In this document: positions 1-6,241 of the stretch, one piece after another
How the letters are laid out: the number at the start of each line of letters is the position of its first letter
Position numbering within the stretch: position 1 is the first letter of the stretch
The notes under the pieces: model-generated
Told to the model about the DNA's origin: nothing
Seen by the model: only the letters and a program-made list of their open reading frames with translations
The model's database searches: none
From: Bacillota bacterium
Lineage (GTDB): Bacteria > Bacillota > Clostridia > Acetivibrionales > DSM-1351
DNA: 7,569 nucleotides
Assembly (NCBI GenBank): GCA_023436515.1
Contig: JAEZIV010000336.1
Coordinates: 1 to 7,569 of the forward strand
Reading direction: 5' to 3'
Position numbers and translations under genes: made by a program

Positions 1-312
1 GTACAGTTGGGCCTTTTAACCGGTGATGGCAAAGGTAATTTATATGAAAATAGCAAGCTGACCAGAGAGCAGCTGTCAGTCATTATAATGAAAATAGCAA
101 TATTAAATGGTAAGCCGCTTGAGGCCAAGGAAATAAATATTTCAGATATTGATAAAGTGCCAAGCTGGGCAAAACCAGCTGTAAAAGCAGTTGTCAGCTC
201 GGGAATAATAAAGCTTGACAAGGATGGTAACTTTAATCCAAAAGGAGAGCTGACCGCTGCCGATATACAGACAATAATAATGGAAGTGCAGGCTAAGATG
301 TCTGGGCAATAG
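1..312 (+). CDS. SLH-domain surface protein, 3' end only
   Basis: The reading frame is open from the left edge to TAG at 310-312, so this is the last 103 codons of a longer protein; the TTG at 7 is an internal codon, not a credible start. The residues fit two S-layer-homology repeats. The first is cut by the edge and retains a GLLTGDGKGNLYE turn followed by a KLTREQLSVII helix. The second runs from about NISDIDKVPSWAKPAV through SGIIKLDKDGNFNPKGELT to the final helix. The spacing (Asp-containing N-terminal segment, W-A-K-P-A-V helix, G-I-I turn, F-N-P-K-G-E-L-T, final helix) is that of the SLH family, which attaches exported proteins to pyruvylated secondary cell-wall polymer. The catalytic or binding part lies outside the window, so the overall function is unknown. 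A strong terminator follows 37 bases after the stop. The second repeat is somewhat degenerate, with ELTAAD where TRAE is usual. Confidence 0.85.
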   Translation, partial: VQLGLLTGDGKGNLYENSKLTREQLSVIIMKIAILNGKPLEAKEINISDIDKVPSWAKPAVKAVVSSGIIKLDKDGNFNPKGELTAADIQTIIMEVQAKMSGQ

Positions 313-349
313 AGAGTACTTTGTAGATATGGTTATATAAGCATAAATG

Positions 350-387
350 CAAAAAACGTTCCGGGGGCGTGCCCGGAACGTTTTTTG
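350..387. terminator. bidirectional intrinsic terminator
   Basis: A perfect inverted repeat pairs 350-365 (C, six A, CGTTCCGGG) with 372-387 (CCCGGAACG, six T, G), leaving a six-base loop. The T-run on one side and A-run on the other allow termination in both directions. It lies between the convergent SLH gene and the antiporter gene, so it can serve both. Confidence 0.93.
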
Positions 388-419
388 TTTAAATTCTTAT
401 CAACTAACTCTAAGTTTAA

Positions 420-1610
420 TCAAGCAGTTAACTCCTTATCACCCTTTTTGTTACTGAAGACAATTTTTAGAAGTGCAGGGGTGATTACAGTTGTGAGTAT
501 GACCACAATCAAGGTTGGAATATATATTTCCTCAGATATGATATTATTCTGCATTCCGATATTAGCAGTAATAATTGCTACCTCACCTCTCGAAATCATA
601 CCTACACCAATTTGTATTGATTCACGTTTGCTTATTTTACACAATCTTGCCGCTCCGGCACAGCCAATGAGCTTGCCGGCTACAGCTACTGCAAACATTA
701 CAAGAGTTATGAGTATAACCTCAGGGCTTAAGCCCTTAACATCTGCCGCGATACCAACACTTGCAAAAAATATCAAGGCCAGAAATCCAGAGGAGATAGC
801 TTTAACCTTTTTCTCGATATATTCTCTGTGTATGAACTGTGATAGTGCCAGTCCGCAAATGTAGGCACCGGTTATAGCAGCAATACCGAGAAACTCTGAC
901 ACAAAAGCAAGTATGAGTGCCAGCGCTATTGCGTAGGGTAAAAAATCGCTTTTATGTTTGGGCTCAGGGGAAACCTTATTAATGAGCTTTGGTACAAAGG
1001 CAATCATTATGATACTCAGTATACAGAAGGCTACTATCTTTACAAAGGTTAAGACCAGACTCTATGCTGCCTCTGAGCCTGATGCGCCGCTTCCGACAGT
1101 CTGTGATACAGCGAGAACAATGGAAATAAGTACAAGTCCCAGCACGTCATCAATAACTGCGGCGCCAATTATATTTACACCGGATTTTGTATTTAGCTTA
1201 CCTAATTCAGTAAGGGTTTGAACAGAAATACTTACACTTGTAGCCGTAAGGATAACTCCGACAAAAAGATTCTCCCAGAAATTAGTGAAGAACAGGTAGG
1301 CTGCAGCTGTTCCTAGTATCAACGGGATGATTACTCCTGCCATAGCAATGGCAAAGGAGGTTTTTCCGGCCTTTTTTAACTCCTCCAGATTTGTCTCAAG
1401 GCCAGCGAGGAACATTAACAAAATTACCCCAAGCTTTGATAGCATTTTTACATTTTCAGTATAGTGAACCAATCCTAAAACAGCTGGTCCAAGGACTAAA
1501 CCGCGAACTAATGCTCCGAGTACCTCAGGCATTTTAACTCTGCGGCTTATAACGCCACCGATCTTTGTAAAAATCAAAATAAGAGCAATTTCTAATAAAA
1601 ATTTCTCCAA
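420..1610 (-). pseudogene. CPA2/KefB-like Na+(K+)/H+ antiporter interrupted by one in-frame TAG
   Basis: Reading from the TTG at 1610-1608 to TGA at 422-420 gives 396 codons in one frame, with a single amber codon at 1064-1062 (codon 183). The two halves (182 codons, then 213 more) form one Na_H_Exchanger (PF00999) membrane protein of normal length, with about 12 hydrophobic segments. Family marks before the stop are GLVLGPAVLGLV (residues 38-48), the FLAGLETNLEELKK segment (67-80) and the ion-binding pair D154-D155 in AAVIDDVLGL. After the stop come ITGAYICGLALSQF and the GMISRGEVAIITANIG helix. Such proteins exchange Na+ or K+ for H+ across the cell membrane. The TTG start is supported by GAGG at 1621-1618 with a 7-base spacer. 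The TAG falls in a small-residue loop (GSGASGSEAA), with no frameshift on either side. It could be a recent nonsense mutation (for example CAG to TAG), a sequencing error, or a suppressed stop; a two-piece functional protein is unlikely but not excluded. Confidence 0.85.
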
Positions 1611-1710
1611 ATCAACACCTCTTTCATTTGTTATTGCCGATTGTTGGTACGGCTGTGTTTATGTACGCTACATGATTAATAATAACAGCTATTGAGACTT
1701 GTTGATAATC

Positions 1711-1740
1711 AAAAAGGGGGAGTCTAAAATAGACTTCCCC
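1711..1740 (-). terminator. intrinsic terminator hairpin pointing toward the antiporter gene
   Basis: Bases 1716-1726 (GGGGGAGTCTA) pair with 1730-1740 (TAGACTTCCCC) through 11 pairs, including one G-T, around a 3-base loop. Read on the - strand, the hairpin is followed by five T (A-run at 1711-1715 on +); read on +, no T-run follows. It lies about 100 bases upstream of the antiporter start on the same strand. It could be an attenuator in that gene's leader or the end of a separate short transcript. I recognise no riboswitch fold next to it. Confidence 0.7.
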
Positions 1741-1829
1741 ATCAGATGACAAATAAACATTAATACTTGAAATCTCACAAAAATAATAACACATTCAGAA
1801 GCATAATTCAATGTTTTCACCCGAAATAA

Positions 1830-1905
1830 AAATCGACAATAACTAAAGAAAATAATAGGCAAAAATGTCTTAGTGCAATTTGTCGACTAAGCCTTCATTT
1901 CGACA
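1830..1905. promoter_or_regulatory. three Spo0A-box-like sites upstream of the xylanase
   Basis: The Spo0A (0A) box core is TGTCGAA. TTCGACA at 1899-1905 is a perfect match on the - strand. TTTGTCGAC at 1879-1887 matches six of seven core positions on the + strand. AAATCGACAA at 1830-1839 reads TTGTCGATTT on the - strand, also six of seven. The first two form an inverted repeat (TGTCGA at 1881-1886, TCGACA at 1900-1905). The motif is short and the region AT-rich, so the regulatory meaning is inferred. The same repeat could instead be an RNA stem. Confidence 0.35.
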
Positions 1906-1946
1906 GGGCTGGGAAATAAAAGCCCTTTTCATTTAGTGGCTTTTAT
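1869..1946 (+). promoter_or_regulatory. structured leader with mutually exclusive hairpins before the xylanase
   Basis: Four short perfect stems overlap here. CTTAGT 1869-1874 pairs with ACTAAG 1886-1891. TGTCGA 1881-1886 pairs with TCGACA 1900-1905. AGGGCT 1905-1910 pairs with AGCCCT 1921-1926, followed by TTT. ATAAAAGCC 1916-1924 pairs with GGCTTTTAT 1938-1946 (9 bp), followed by a pyrimidine-rich run. The first two compete for base 1886, and the last two compete for 1921-1924. That layout resembles an attenuator or switching leader, but I cannot assign it to a known riboswitch class and no promoter upstream of it is clear. It may be chance in AT-rich DNA. Confidence 0.35.
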
Positions 1947-1982
1947 CTTTCTATCCTGCATAGTAAACGAGGTGTTGGATAT

Positions 1983-2018
1983 ATGACAAATTATATAAAA
2001 TATGGAAATTGCATATAA
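1983..2018 (+). CDS. possible 11-codon leader ORF
   Basis: ATG at 1983 is preceded by GAGGTG at 1969-1974 with an 8-base spacer, and opens a frame [11 protein letters not shown] ending at TAA 2016-2018, 35 bases before the xylanase start. The good Shine-Dalgarno sequence is the only support. The peptide has no recognisable motif and no run of a regulatory amino acid. It could be a leader peptide coupled to xylanase expression, or a chance ORF. Confidence 0.25.
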   Translation: MTNYIKYGNCI

Positions 2019-2019
2019 T
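2014..2019 (+). promoter_or_regulatory. possible -10 element (TATAAT) for the xylanase
   Basis: TATAAT at 2014-2019 is a perfect sigma-A -10 hexamer, placing a start site near 2026, about 28 bases before the TTG start and just ahead of the RBS. No convincing -35 hexamer lies 16-18 bases upstream (the area is TTATAT-like). AT-rich clostridial DNA produces such hexamers by chance. If it were the main promoter, the hairpins and mini-ORF upstream would not be in the mRNA. Confidence 0.25.
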
Positions 2020-2035
2020 TAATCCAATATCAAAT

Positions 2036-2043
2036 AAAGGAGG
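2036..2043 (+). promoter_or_regulatory. RBS that fixes the xylanase start at TTG 2054
   Basis: AAAGGAGG is a near-perfect Shine-Dalgarno sequence, 10 bases before TTG at 2054-2056. It overrides the longer in-frame option (TTG at 2009), which has no RBS and would put 15 polar residues ahead of the signal peptide. Confidence 0.8.
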
Positions 2044-2053
2044 CGGTTTACAA

Positions 2054-5000
2054 TTGTACGGAAGTAAGTATTTTAATCTTCGAAGGGCTTTTGCGGTAAT
2101 AATTACCCTGGCCTTAATTTTTTCCTATTTACCATTAACGACTGTTAAAGCAGCTGAGGCAGCAACCATTTATCACGAGACCTTTGCTAATGGTAGAGGA
2201 ATTGCAGTACAATCCGGCGGAGCAAATCTCTCTGCGGTAGATATGTCTTTCCCGGGCAACGATGACGGTAAGGCTTTATACGTCAGCAATAGAAAGAATA
2301 CCTGGGATGCAGCTGATTTTAACTTCAGTCAACTAAAACTTGAAGACAAGAAGAATTATGACATAACTATCAAGGGTTATATTGACCAGACTGTAGAAAA
2401 TGTTTCACCTGGTGCACTGATTGTTGTTCAGCCGGTAAAGCCATCTGCCAATGCATATGGGGCATATATCGGAACTTCAGCTGTAGTACCCGGATCAGCC
2501 TTTACAATAACCGCTAAATATGAAGCAAATGCTACTACTTATGACAGGCTCAGAATTCAGTCAAATGATGCAGGAGCAAACGTTCCCTTCTACATCGGTG
2601 AAATTCTGATTACTTCAGAAGACAGTATCGGAGGCTCTCCTGATCCTGAACCGCTGCCTATTCAGAATATTCCATCGGTAAAGGATACATATAAGAATGA
2701 CTTCCTTATCGGAACCTGTGCCAACCTTTCTGATCTTGAGGGTACAAGACTTGATTTAATGAAAAAGCATTACAATGTAATCACAGGTGAGAATGCTATG
2801 AAGCCTGAGAGCTTACAGCGTGAAAAGGGATTATTTACATTTACTGAGGCAGATAACATTGTAAACAAAGCGCTCCAAAATGGGATACAAGTTCATGGTC
2901 ATACTTTGGTATGGCATGGGCAGACTCCGGCATGGATGAACTCTAAAACAAATGAGAGTGGAAGCTCTGTCCCACTTAGTCGTGAGGAAGCTTTACAGAA
3001 TATGAGAACTCATATAAGAACTGTAGTAGAGCACTTTGGAGACAAGGTTATATCCTGGGATGTAGTAAATGAAGCGATGAGTGATAATCCTGCTAACCCC
3101 ACAAATTGGAAAGCTGCTCTACGCCAGAGCAATTGGCTGCAGTCTGTAGGTCCCGATTTTGTTGAGCAGGCATTTTTAATAACCAGGGAAGTCATTGATG
3201 AACATGGCTGGGATATTAAGCTTTATTACAACGATTACAATGATGACAATCAGAATAAGGCTACAGCCATATACAGCATGGTTAAGGAAATCAATGAGAA
3301 CTATCAGAAGGCTCATCCGGGCAAGCTGCTGATTGATGGAATAGGAATGCAGGCCCACTATAACACAAAAACAAATCCGGCTAATGTGAAGCTTTCACTG
3401 GAAAGATTCATATCCCTCGGGGTTGAGGTCAGTGTGACAGAGCTTGATATAAGTGCAGGTGAAAATAACCAGCTTACCGAGAAGGCTGCTAAGGAACAAG
3501 CGTATCTATATGCCCAACTATTCCAGCTTTATAAAGAACATGCTGACAAAATAGCCCGTGTAACACTCTGGGGCATGGATGACACTCACAGCTGGAGAGC
3601 AGAAAACAGTCCGCTGATTTTTGATGGCAGACTTCAGGCAAAGCCTGCATATTATGCAGTAATAGACCCTGATAAGTATATGGAGGAGCATGTGCCCGAA
3701 GCTCCCGCCGATTCTAAGAAAACAACGGCAACCTATGGCTCTCCTGTTGTTGATGGTGATATCGATGCAATATGGCAAGGTACACCTGAGGTGGATGTAA
3801 AGAATTATTTACTGGCAAAGCAGGGAGCTCCTGCAAAAGCGAAGGTACTGTGGGACGAACAAAATCTCTATGTATTAATGCAGGTAACTGATACACAGTT
3901 GAATAAAGCAAATGCAAATGCATGGGAACAGGATTCGGTTGAGGTATTCGTAGACGAGAATAATGAAAAAACCACCTTCTATCAGGAGGATGACGGACAG
4001 TATCGTATAAACTACGAGAACCAGACCTCTTTTAATCCTTCAAGTATTGCAAATGGTTTTGAATCAGCCGTAAAGGTATCAGGAACAAATTATATTGTAG
4101 AAATAAAAGTACCATTCAAGACTGTCACTCCGGTAAATAACCTGAAGCTTGGATTTGATGCACAGGTTAATGATGCAACCGACGGCAGCCGTACAAGTGT
4201 TGCTACCTGGAATGATACAACCGGAAACGCATATCAGGATACCTCAGTTTATGGAGTTTTAACTCTTAAAGGTAAGGACTCGGCTGATGATAAGACTGTT
4301 ACCTTTAATTCAAACGGTGGAACAACAGTAGCACCCCAAACCGTAGGTATAAATTCCTCAGCAGCAGAACCGGCAGCACCTCGTAAAACCGGATATACCT
4401 TCTCCGGCTGGTACAAGGATTCCGGACTTACTCAGGCGTATGATTTTTCAACCCCTGTTAGTCAGGATATTTCACTGTTTGCCAAGTGGATTAAGATCTC
4501 AGGGCTGAAGGTATCACTTTCAAGTACTAATGGTTCTGTAACAGGCTTAAAGTCAGCATACTCCTATGGTGACAAGGTTACACTTGTAGCTGTGGCTGAT
4601 GCAAATTACAAGTTTGTTGGCTGGACTGACGGTTTAGGTAAAGTATTAAGTACCAATGCAGCTTATAGCTTTAGCATAACAAGGAATATCAAGTTGTCGG
4701 CTAATTTCGTTAAAAATTCTATTTACACCGTAACCTTCTACAATGGTGCTAAGCAGGATATAAGCTCTCAGACAGTAGCAAAGGGGGGAAGTGCTGTGGC
4801 GCCTGCTGATCCTGTAAAGCCAGACTTTGTATTTACCGGCTGGAGCGTAGAATTTTCAAATGTTCAGAGTGACCTGGTAATCTACCCTGTCTTTAAAGCC
4901 AGTGAAGTAACTTATAAGCTTAAGGTCAACAACGGAACAGGATCTGGAACTTACACAGGTTCAACACAGGCCACCGTTGCGGCACCCTTAAACGGCAAGA

Positions 5001-5488
5001 TTTTCGGAGGCTGGCAGGACGAAAAGGGTAATATAATCAGTTATAGTCCTGTATATTCCTTTATTATTACCAGGGATATGGAGCTTACGGCAGTCCTGCT
5101 GGAAACAGCTCAGGATTTGCAGCCTAAGGTTACATTGGATACAGATGTGACTTATAGCACCACTGATCCGGTATTGGTTAAAATGTACATCCTTGGCACC
5201 TTTGCAGTGCCGACAGGATATCAGATGGTTGAATGCGGCTTTATTTCAATAAAAAATGCTGCTGAAAATCCTCTAGATACCCTGACACTTCAAACTCCGG
5301 GAATTACTTTAGTGAAGGCTGAATCCCTGAATTCAGCAGGTCAGGCCTACCGTATTGTTAAGACCACCTATGGTACAAAGTTCTATGTAAGGGGCTACAT
5401 GATCTGCAAAAACAATACTACAGGTGAAATCATAACAATATATAGTTCGGATGTTGCTGAGGGCTTTAGCCCAAATAATCCGGAATGA
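2054..5488 (+). CDS. secreted modular endo-1,4-beta-xylanase, CBM22-GH10-CBM9 with InlB-type repeats
   Basis: This 1144-residue exported protein should cut internal beta-1,4 bonds of xylan. In order: a signal peptide (RR at 10-11, hydrophobic core 12-29, probable cleavage after VKA near 33); a CBM22-like xylan-binding domain (about 38-188); a short Pro-rich linker; GH10 (about 206-541); a CBM9 domain (about 555-741, opening near VDGDIDAIW); four InlB/Listeria-Bacteroides-type repeats (about 747-1018); and an unrecognised C-terminal domain (about 1025-1144). GH10 marks are [24 protein letters not shown], the acid/base Glu340 in WDVVNEA, the nucleophile Glu463 in VTELDIS, and [12 protein letters not shown] near the barrel end. 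All catalytic residues are present, so it should be active. There is no dockerin, SLH domain or LPXTG motif, so it is probably a free or repeat-anchored enzyme rather than a cellulosome subunit. The TTG start is chosen from the RBS at 2036-2043. The 3' end lies 51 bases before a small RiPP-like gene, with no visible terminator between them. Confidence 0.95.
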   Translation: MYGSKYFNLRRAFAVIITLALIFSYLPLTTVKAAEAATIYHETFANGRGIAVQSGGANLSAVDMSFPGNDDGKALYVSNRKNTWDAADFNFSQLKLEDKKNYDITIKGYIDQTVENVSPGALIVVQPVKPSANAYGAYIGTSAVVPGSAFTITAKYEANATTYDRLRIQSNDAGANVPFYIGEILITSEDSIGGSPDPEPLPIQNIPSVKDTYKNDFLIGTCANLSDLEGTRLDLMKKHYNVITGENAMKPESLQREKGLFTFTEADNIVNKALQNGIQVHGHTLVWHGQTPAWMNSKTNESGSSVPLSREEALQNMRTHIRTVVEHFGDKVISWDVVNEAMSDNPANPTNWKAALRQSNWLQSVGPDFVEQAFLITREVIDEHGWDIKLYYNDYNDDNQNKATAIYSMVKEINENYQKAHPGKLLIDGIGMQAHYNTKTNPANVKLSLERFISLGVEVSVTELDISAGENNQLTEKAAKEQAYLYAQLFQLYKEHADKIARVTLWGMDDTHSWRAENSPLIFDGRLQAKPAYYAVIDPDKYMEEHVPEAPADSKKTTATYGSPVVDGDIDAIWQGTPEVDVKNYLLAKQGAPAKAKVLWDEQNLYVLMQVTDTQLNKANANAWEQDSVEVFVDENNEKTTFYQEDDGQYRINYENQTSFNPSSIANGFESAVKVSGTNYIVEIKVPFKTVTPVNNLKLGFDAQVNDATDGSRTSVATWNDTTGNAYQDTSVYGVLTLKGKDSADDKTVTFNSNGGTTVAPQTVGINSSAAEPAAPRKTGYTFSGWYKDSGLTQAYDFSTPVSQDISLFAKWIKISGLKVSLSSTNGSVTGLKSAYSYGDKVTLVAVADANYKFVGWTDGLGKVLSTNAAYSFSITRNIKLSANFVKNSIYTVTFYNGAKQDISSQTVAKGGSAVAPADPVKPDFVFTGWSVEFSNVQSDLVIYPVFKASEVTYKLKVNNGTGSGTYTGSTQATVAAPLNGKIFGGWQDEKGNIISYSPVYSFIITRDMELTAVLLETAQDLQPKVTLDTDVTYSTTDPVLVKMYILGTFAVPTGYQMVECGFISIKNAAENPLDTLTLQTPGITLVKAESLNSAGQAYRIVKTTYGTKFYVRGYMICKNNTTGEIITIYSSDVAEGFSPNNPE
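4292..5107 (+). repeat. four InlB-type (Flg_new-like) repeats inside the xylanase
   Basis: Protein-level repeats of about 60-75 residues, diverged in DNA. Units 1 (residues about 747-814) and 3 (about 889-948) are classic: a TVTF strand, a P-x-K/P segment, F-x-G-W and a closing F-A-K-W or Y-P-V-F strand. Units 2 (about 815-887) and 4 (about 951-1018) are the divergent type, with N-G-(T)-G-S, F-V/G-G-W and an ITR-N/D-(I/M)-x-L-(S/T)-A ending. The A-B-A-B order suggests duplication of a pair. Such repeats are beta-grasp-like stalks in bacterial surface proteins; the role here, spacer or cell-surface contact, is inferred. Confidence 0.8.
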
Positions 5489-5539
5489 TCAACGTTCATT
5501 TGGCTGTGTTTGAAGTAATATAAGAAGGGAGATGATATT

Positions 5540-5665
5540 GTGAAGAAAGAATATCAAGCGCCTACTCTCCAGATTGATGAACTGGATACAGAGAGTACCC
5601 TAGGCAATTTCTGCTTCAGTGGTGTTGGTGATATTCCACAATGGGGCGGGGACGAACCTGAATAA
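5540..5665 (+). CDS. lasso-type RiPP precursor peptide (candidate)
   Basis: A 41-codon gene starts at GTG 5540, with AAGGGAG at 5525-5531 and an 8-base spacer, and ends at TAA 5663-5665. The product opens MKKEYQAPTLQIDELD, containing Y5-Q-A-P8-T-L10. This YxxPxL leader motif is bound by the RRE/B1 proteins of lasso-peptide and related RiPP systems in Firmicutes. A Thr at 20 then Leu-Gly (T-L-G) matches the penultimate Thr before the cleavage site of lasso leaders, giving a predicted core from Gly22: GNFCFSGVGDIPQWGGDEPE. The core has one Cys (25), a Trp (35) and an acidic tail. Against a standard lasso, the first Asp or Glu is core residue 10, whereas known rings use residue 7, 8 or 9. No B1, B2, kinase or exporter gene is in view. 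It lies 51 bases after the xylanase stop and may be co-transcribed. It could also be another RRE-dependent RiPP or an orphan precursor. Confidence 0.65.
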   Translation: MKKEYQAPTLQIDELDTESTLGNFCFSGVGDIPQWGGDEPE

Positions 5666-5689
5666 GCCTCAATAAATTGATTGTTTAGT

Positions 5690-5732
5690 TAAAGGCGAGT
5701 GCTGAACCTGATTGGTTATGTACTCGCCTTTA
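5690..5732 (+). terminator. hairpin after the RiPP-like precursor gene
   Basis: AAAGGCGAGT at 5691-5700 pairs with ACTCGCCTTT at 5722-5731, extended by T5690-A5732. The loop itself can pair AACC 5705-5708 with GGTT 5714-5717. It starts 24 bases after the precursor stop. The tail is TATAATT rather than a clean T-run, so termination may be partial, or the hairpin may stabilise the 3' end of the small mRNA. Confidence 0.6.
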
Positions 5733-5764
5733 TAATTGTGCCTGAAGGTAGGAAGGTCATTTAA

Positions 5765-6091
5765 AATCAGAGGATGATCTATAAAGCTTCAGAGGACATT
5801 GCACAGAGGACCTCAGACAATTAGTATCAAAAAATTTTGGAAAACCTTATAAATATATCTGAAAGGCTTACCGAAATAAGCTTGTTGTCAGAGGGGCAGC
5901 TTTCAGAGTCTACTGAATTAAGCAAGTTCATACAAATGGTACATAATACGGCACTTGACAACGCCAAGAGCTTTGAAAGCGTTGCTGCATCAACATAAGA
6001 AAGCTTTGCCGCCAGTGAAGAGCTTGCAGGCACAGCCGAGCAGATCAGCTATATGTCCGGTGAACTGCTTGAGGTGGTTACAAAGGTTTAG
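5765..6091 (+). pseudogene. decayed C-terminal piece of a methyl-accepting chemotaxis protein
   Basis: One frame (5765 to TAG 6089-6091) reads as the end of an MCP signalling helix: ENLINISERLTEISLLSEGQ, then ESVAAST, then ESFAASEELAGTAEQ, and ISYMSGELLEVVTKV at the end. In intact MCPs this is the second strand of the cytoplasmic coiled coil, which returns from the CheA/CheW-binding hairpin tip. It is broken by TAG at 5822-5824 and TAA at 5996-5998. The second falls exactly where the family has Glu (AASTEES), so GAA to TAA is likely. No frameshift is present. The sensor, membrane and tip regions are missing, and no RBS or start is credible. It is a relic left by deletion or rearrangement; expression is not expected. 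Confidence 0.8.
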
Positions 6092-6158
6092 CGAGAGAAC
6101 CTTATTTAAGTGCATTTACGTAATTGGATATAATCATTCCATTTATTAATAGAACAAT

Positions 6159-6217
6159 AAAAAGCGTCTACTGATATGGCAGGTGAGCAAAACCTGTAAT
6201 TGAAGTAAACGCTTTTT
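6159..6217. terminator. bidirectional terminator after the asparagine synthetase gene
   Basis: AAAAAGCGT at 6159-6167 pairs with ACGCTTTTT at 6209-6217. The interior adds TACT 6169-6172 with AGTA 6204-6207, and CAGGT 6180-6184 with ACCTG 6192-6196. T-runs occur in both readings. It starts about 25 bases past the - strand synthetase stop, and would also stop + strand transcripts arriving from the chemotaxis remnant. Confidence 0.8.
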
Positions 6218-6241
6218 TATAGTTGATATATTACCTGAACT

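Noticed and set aside
385..1221. + strand open frames over the antiporter (385-864, 958-1221)
   Set aside because: They are antisense shadows of the antiporter frame, with no RBS and no recognisable protein features.
1611..1800. Known riboswitch (c-di-AMP, Na+ or Li+ type) ahead of the antiporter
   Set aside because: Apart from the terminator hairpin I find none of the conserved cores I know for these classes.
2009..2053. Longer xylanase start at TTG 2009
   Set aside because: No Shine-Dalgarno sequence precedes it, and it would translate through the AAAGGAGG site that serves TTG 2054.
5126..5488. Dockerin at the xylanase C-terminus
   Set aside because: No duplicated Ca-binding segments (DxNxDGxxN) are present.
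1062..5998. Genome-wide stop-codon recoding, since three internal in-frame stops occur
   Set aside because: TAG and TAA are both involved, and TAG, TAA and TGA all serve as normal stops in this window; independent decay is simpler.
5827..6149. Open frames 5827-6033 (-) and 5955-6149 (+)
   Set aside because: They overlap the chemotaxis-receptor remnant in other frames and have no family features.
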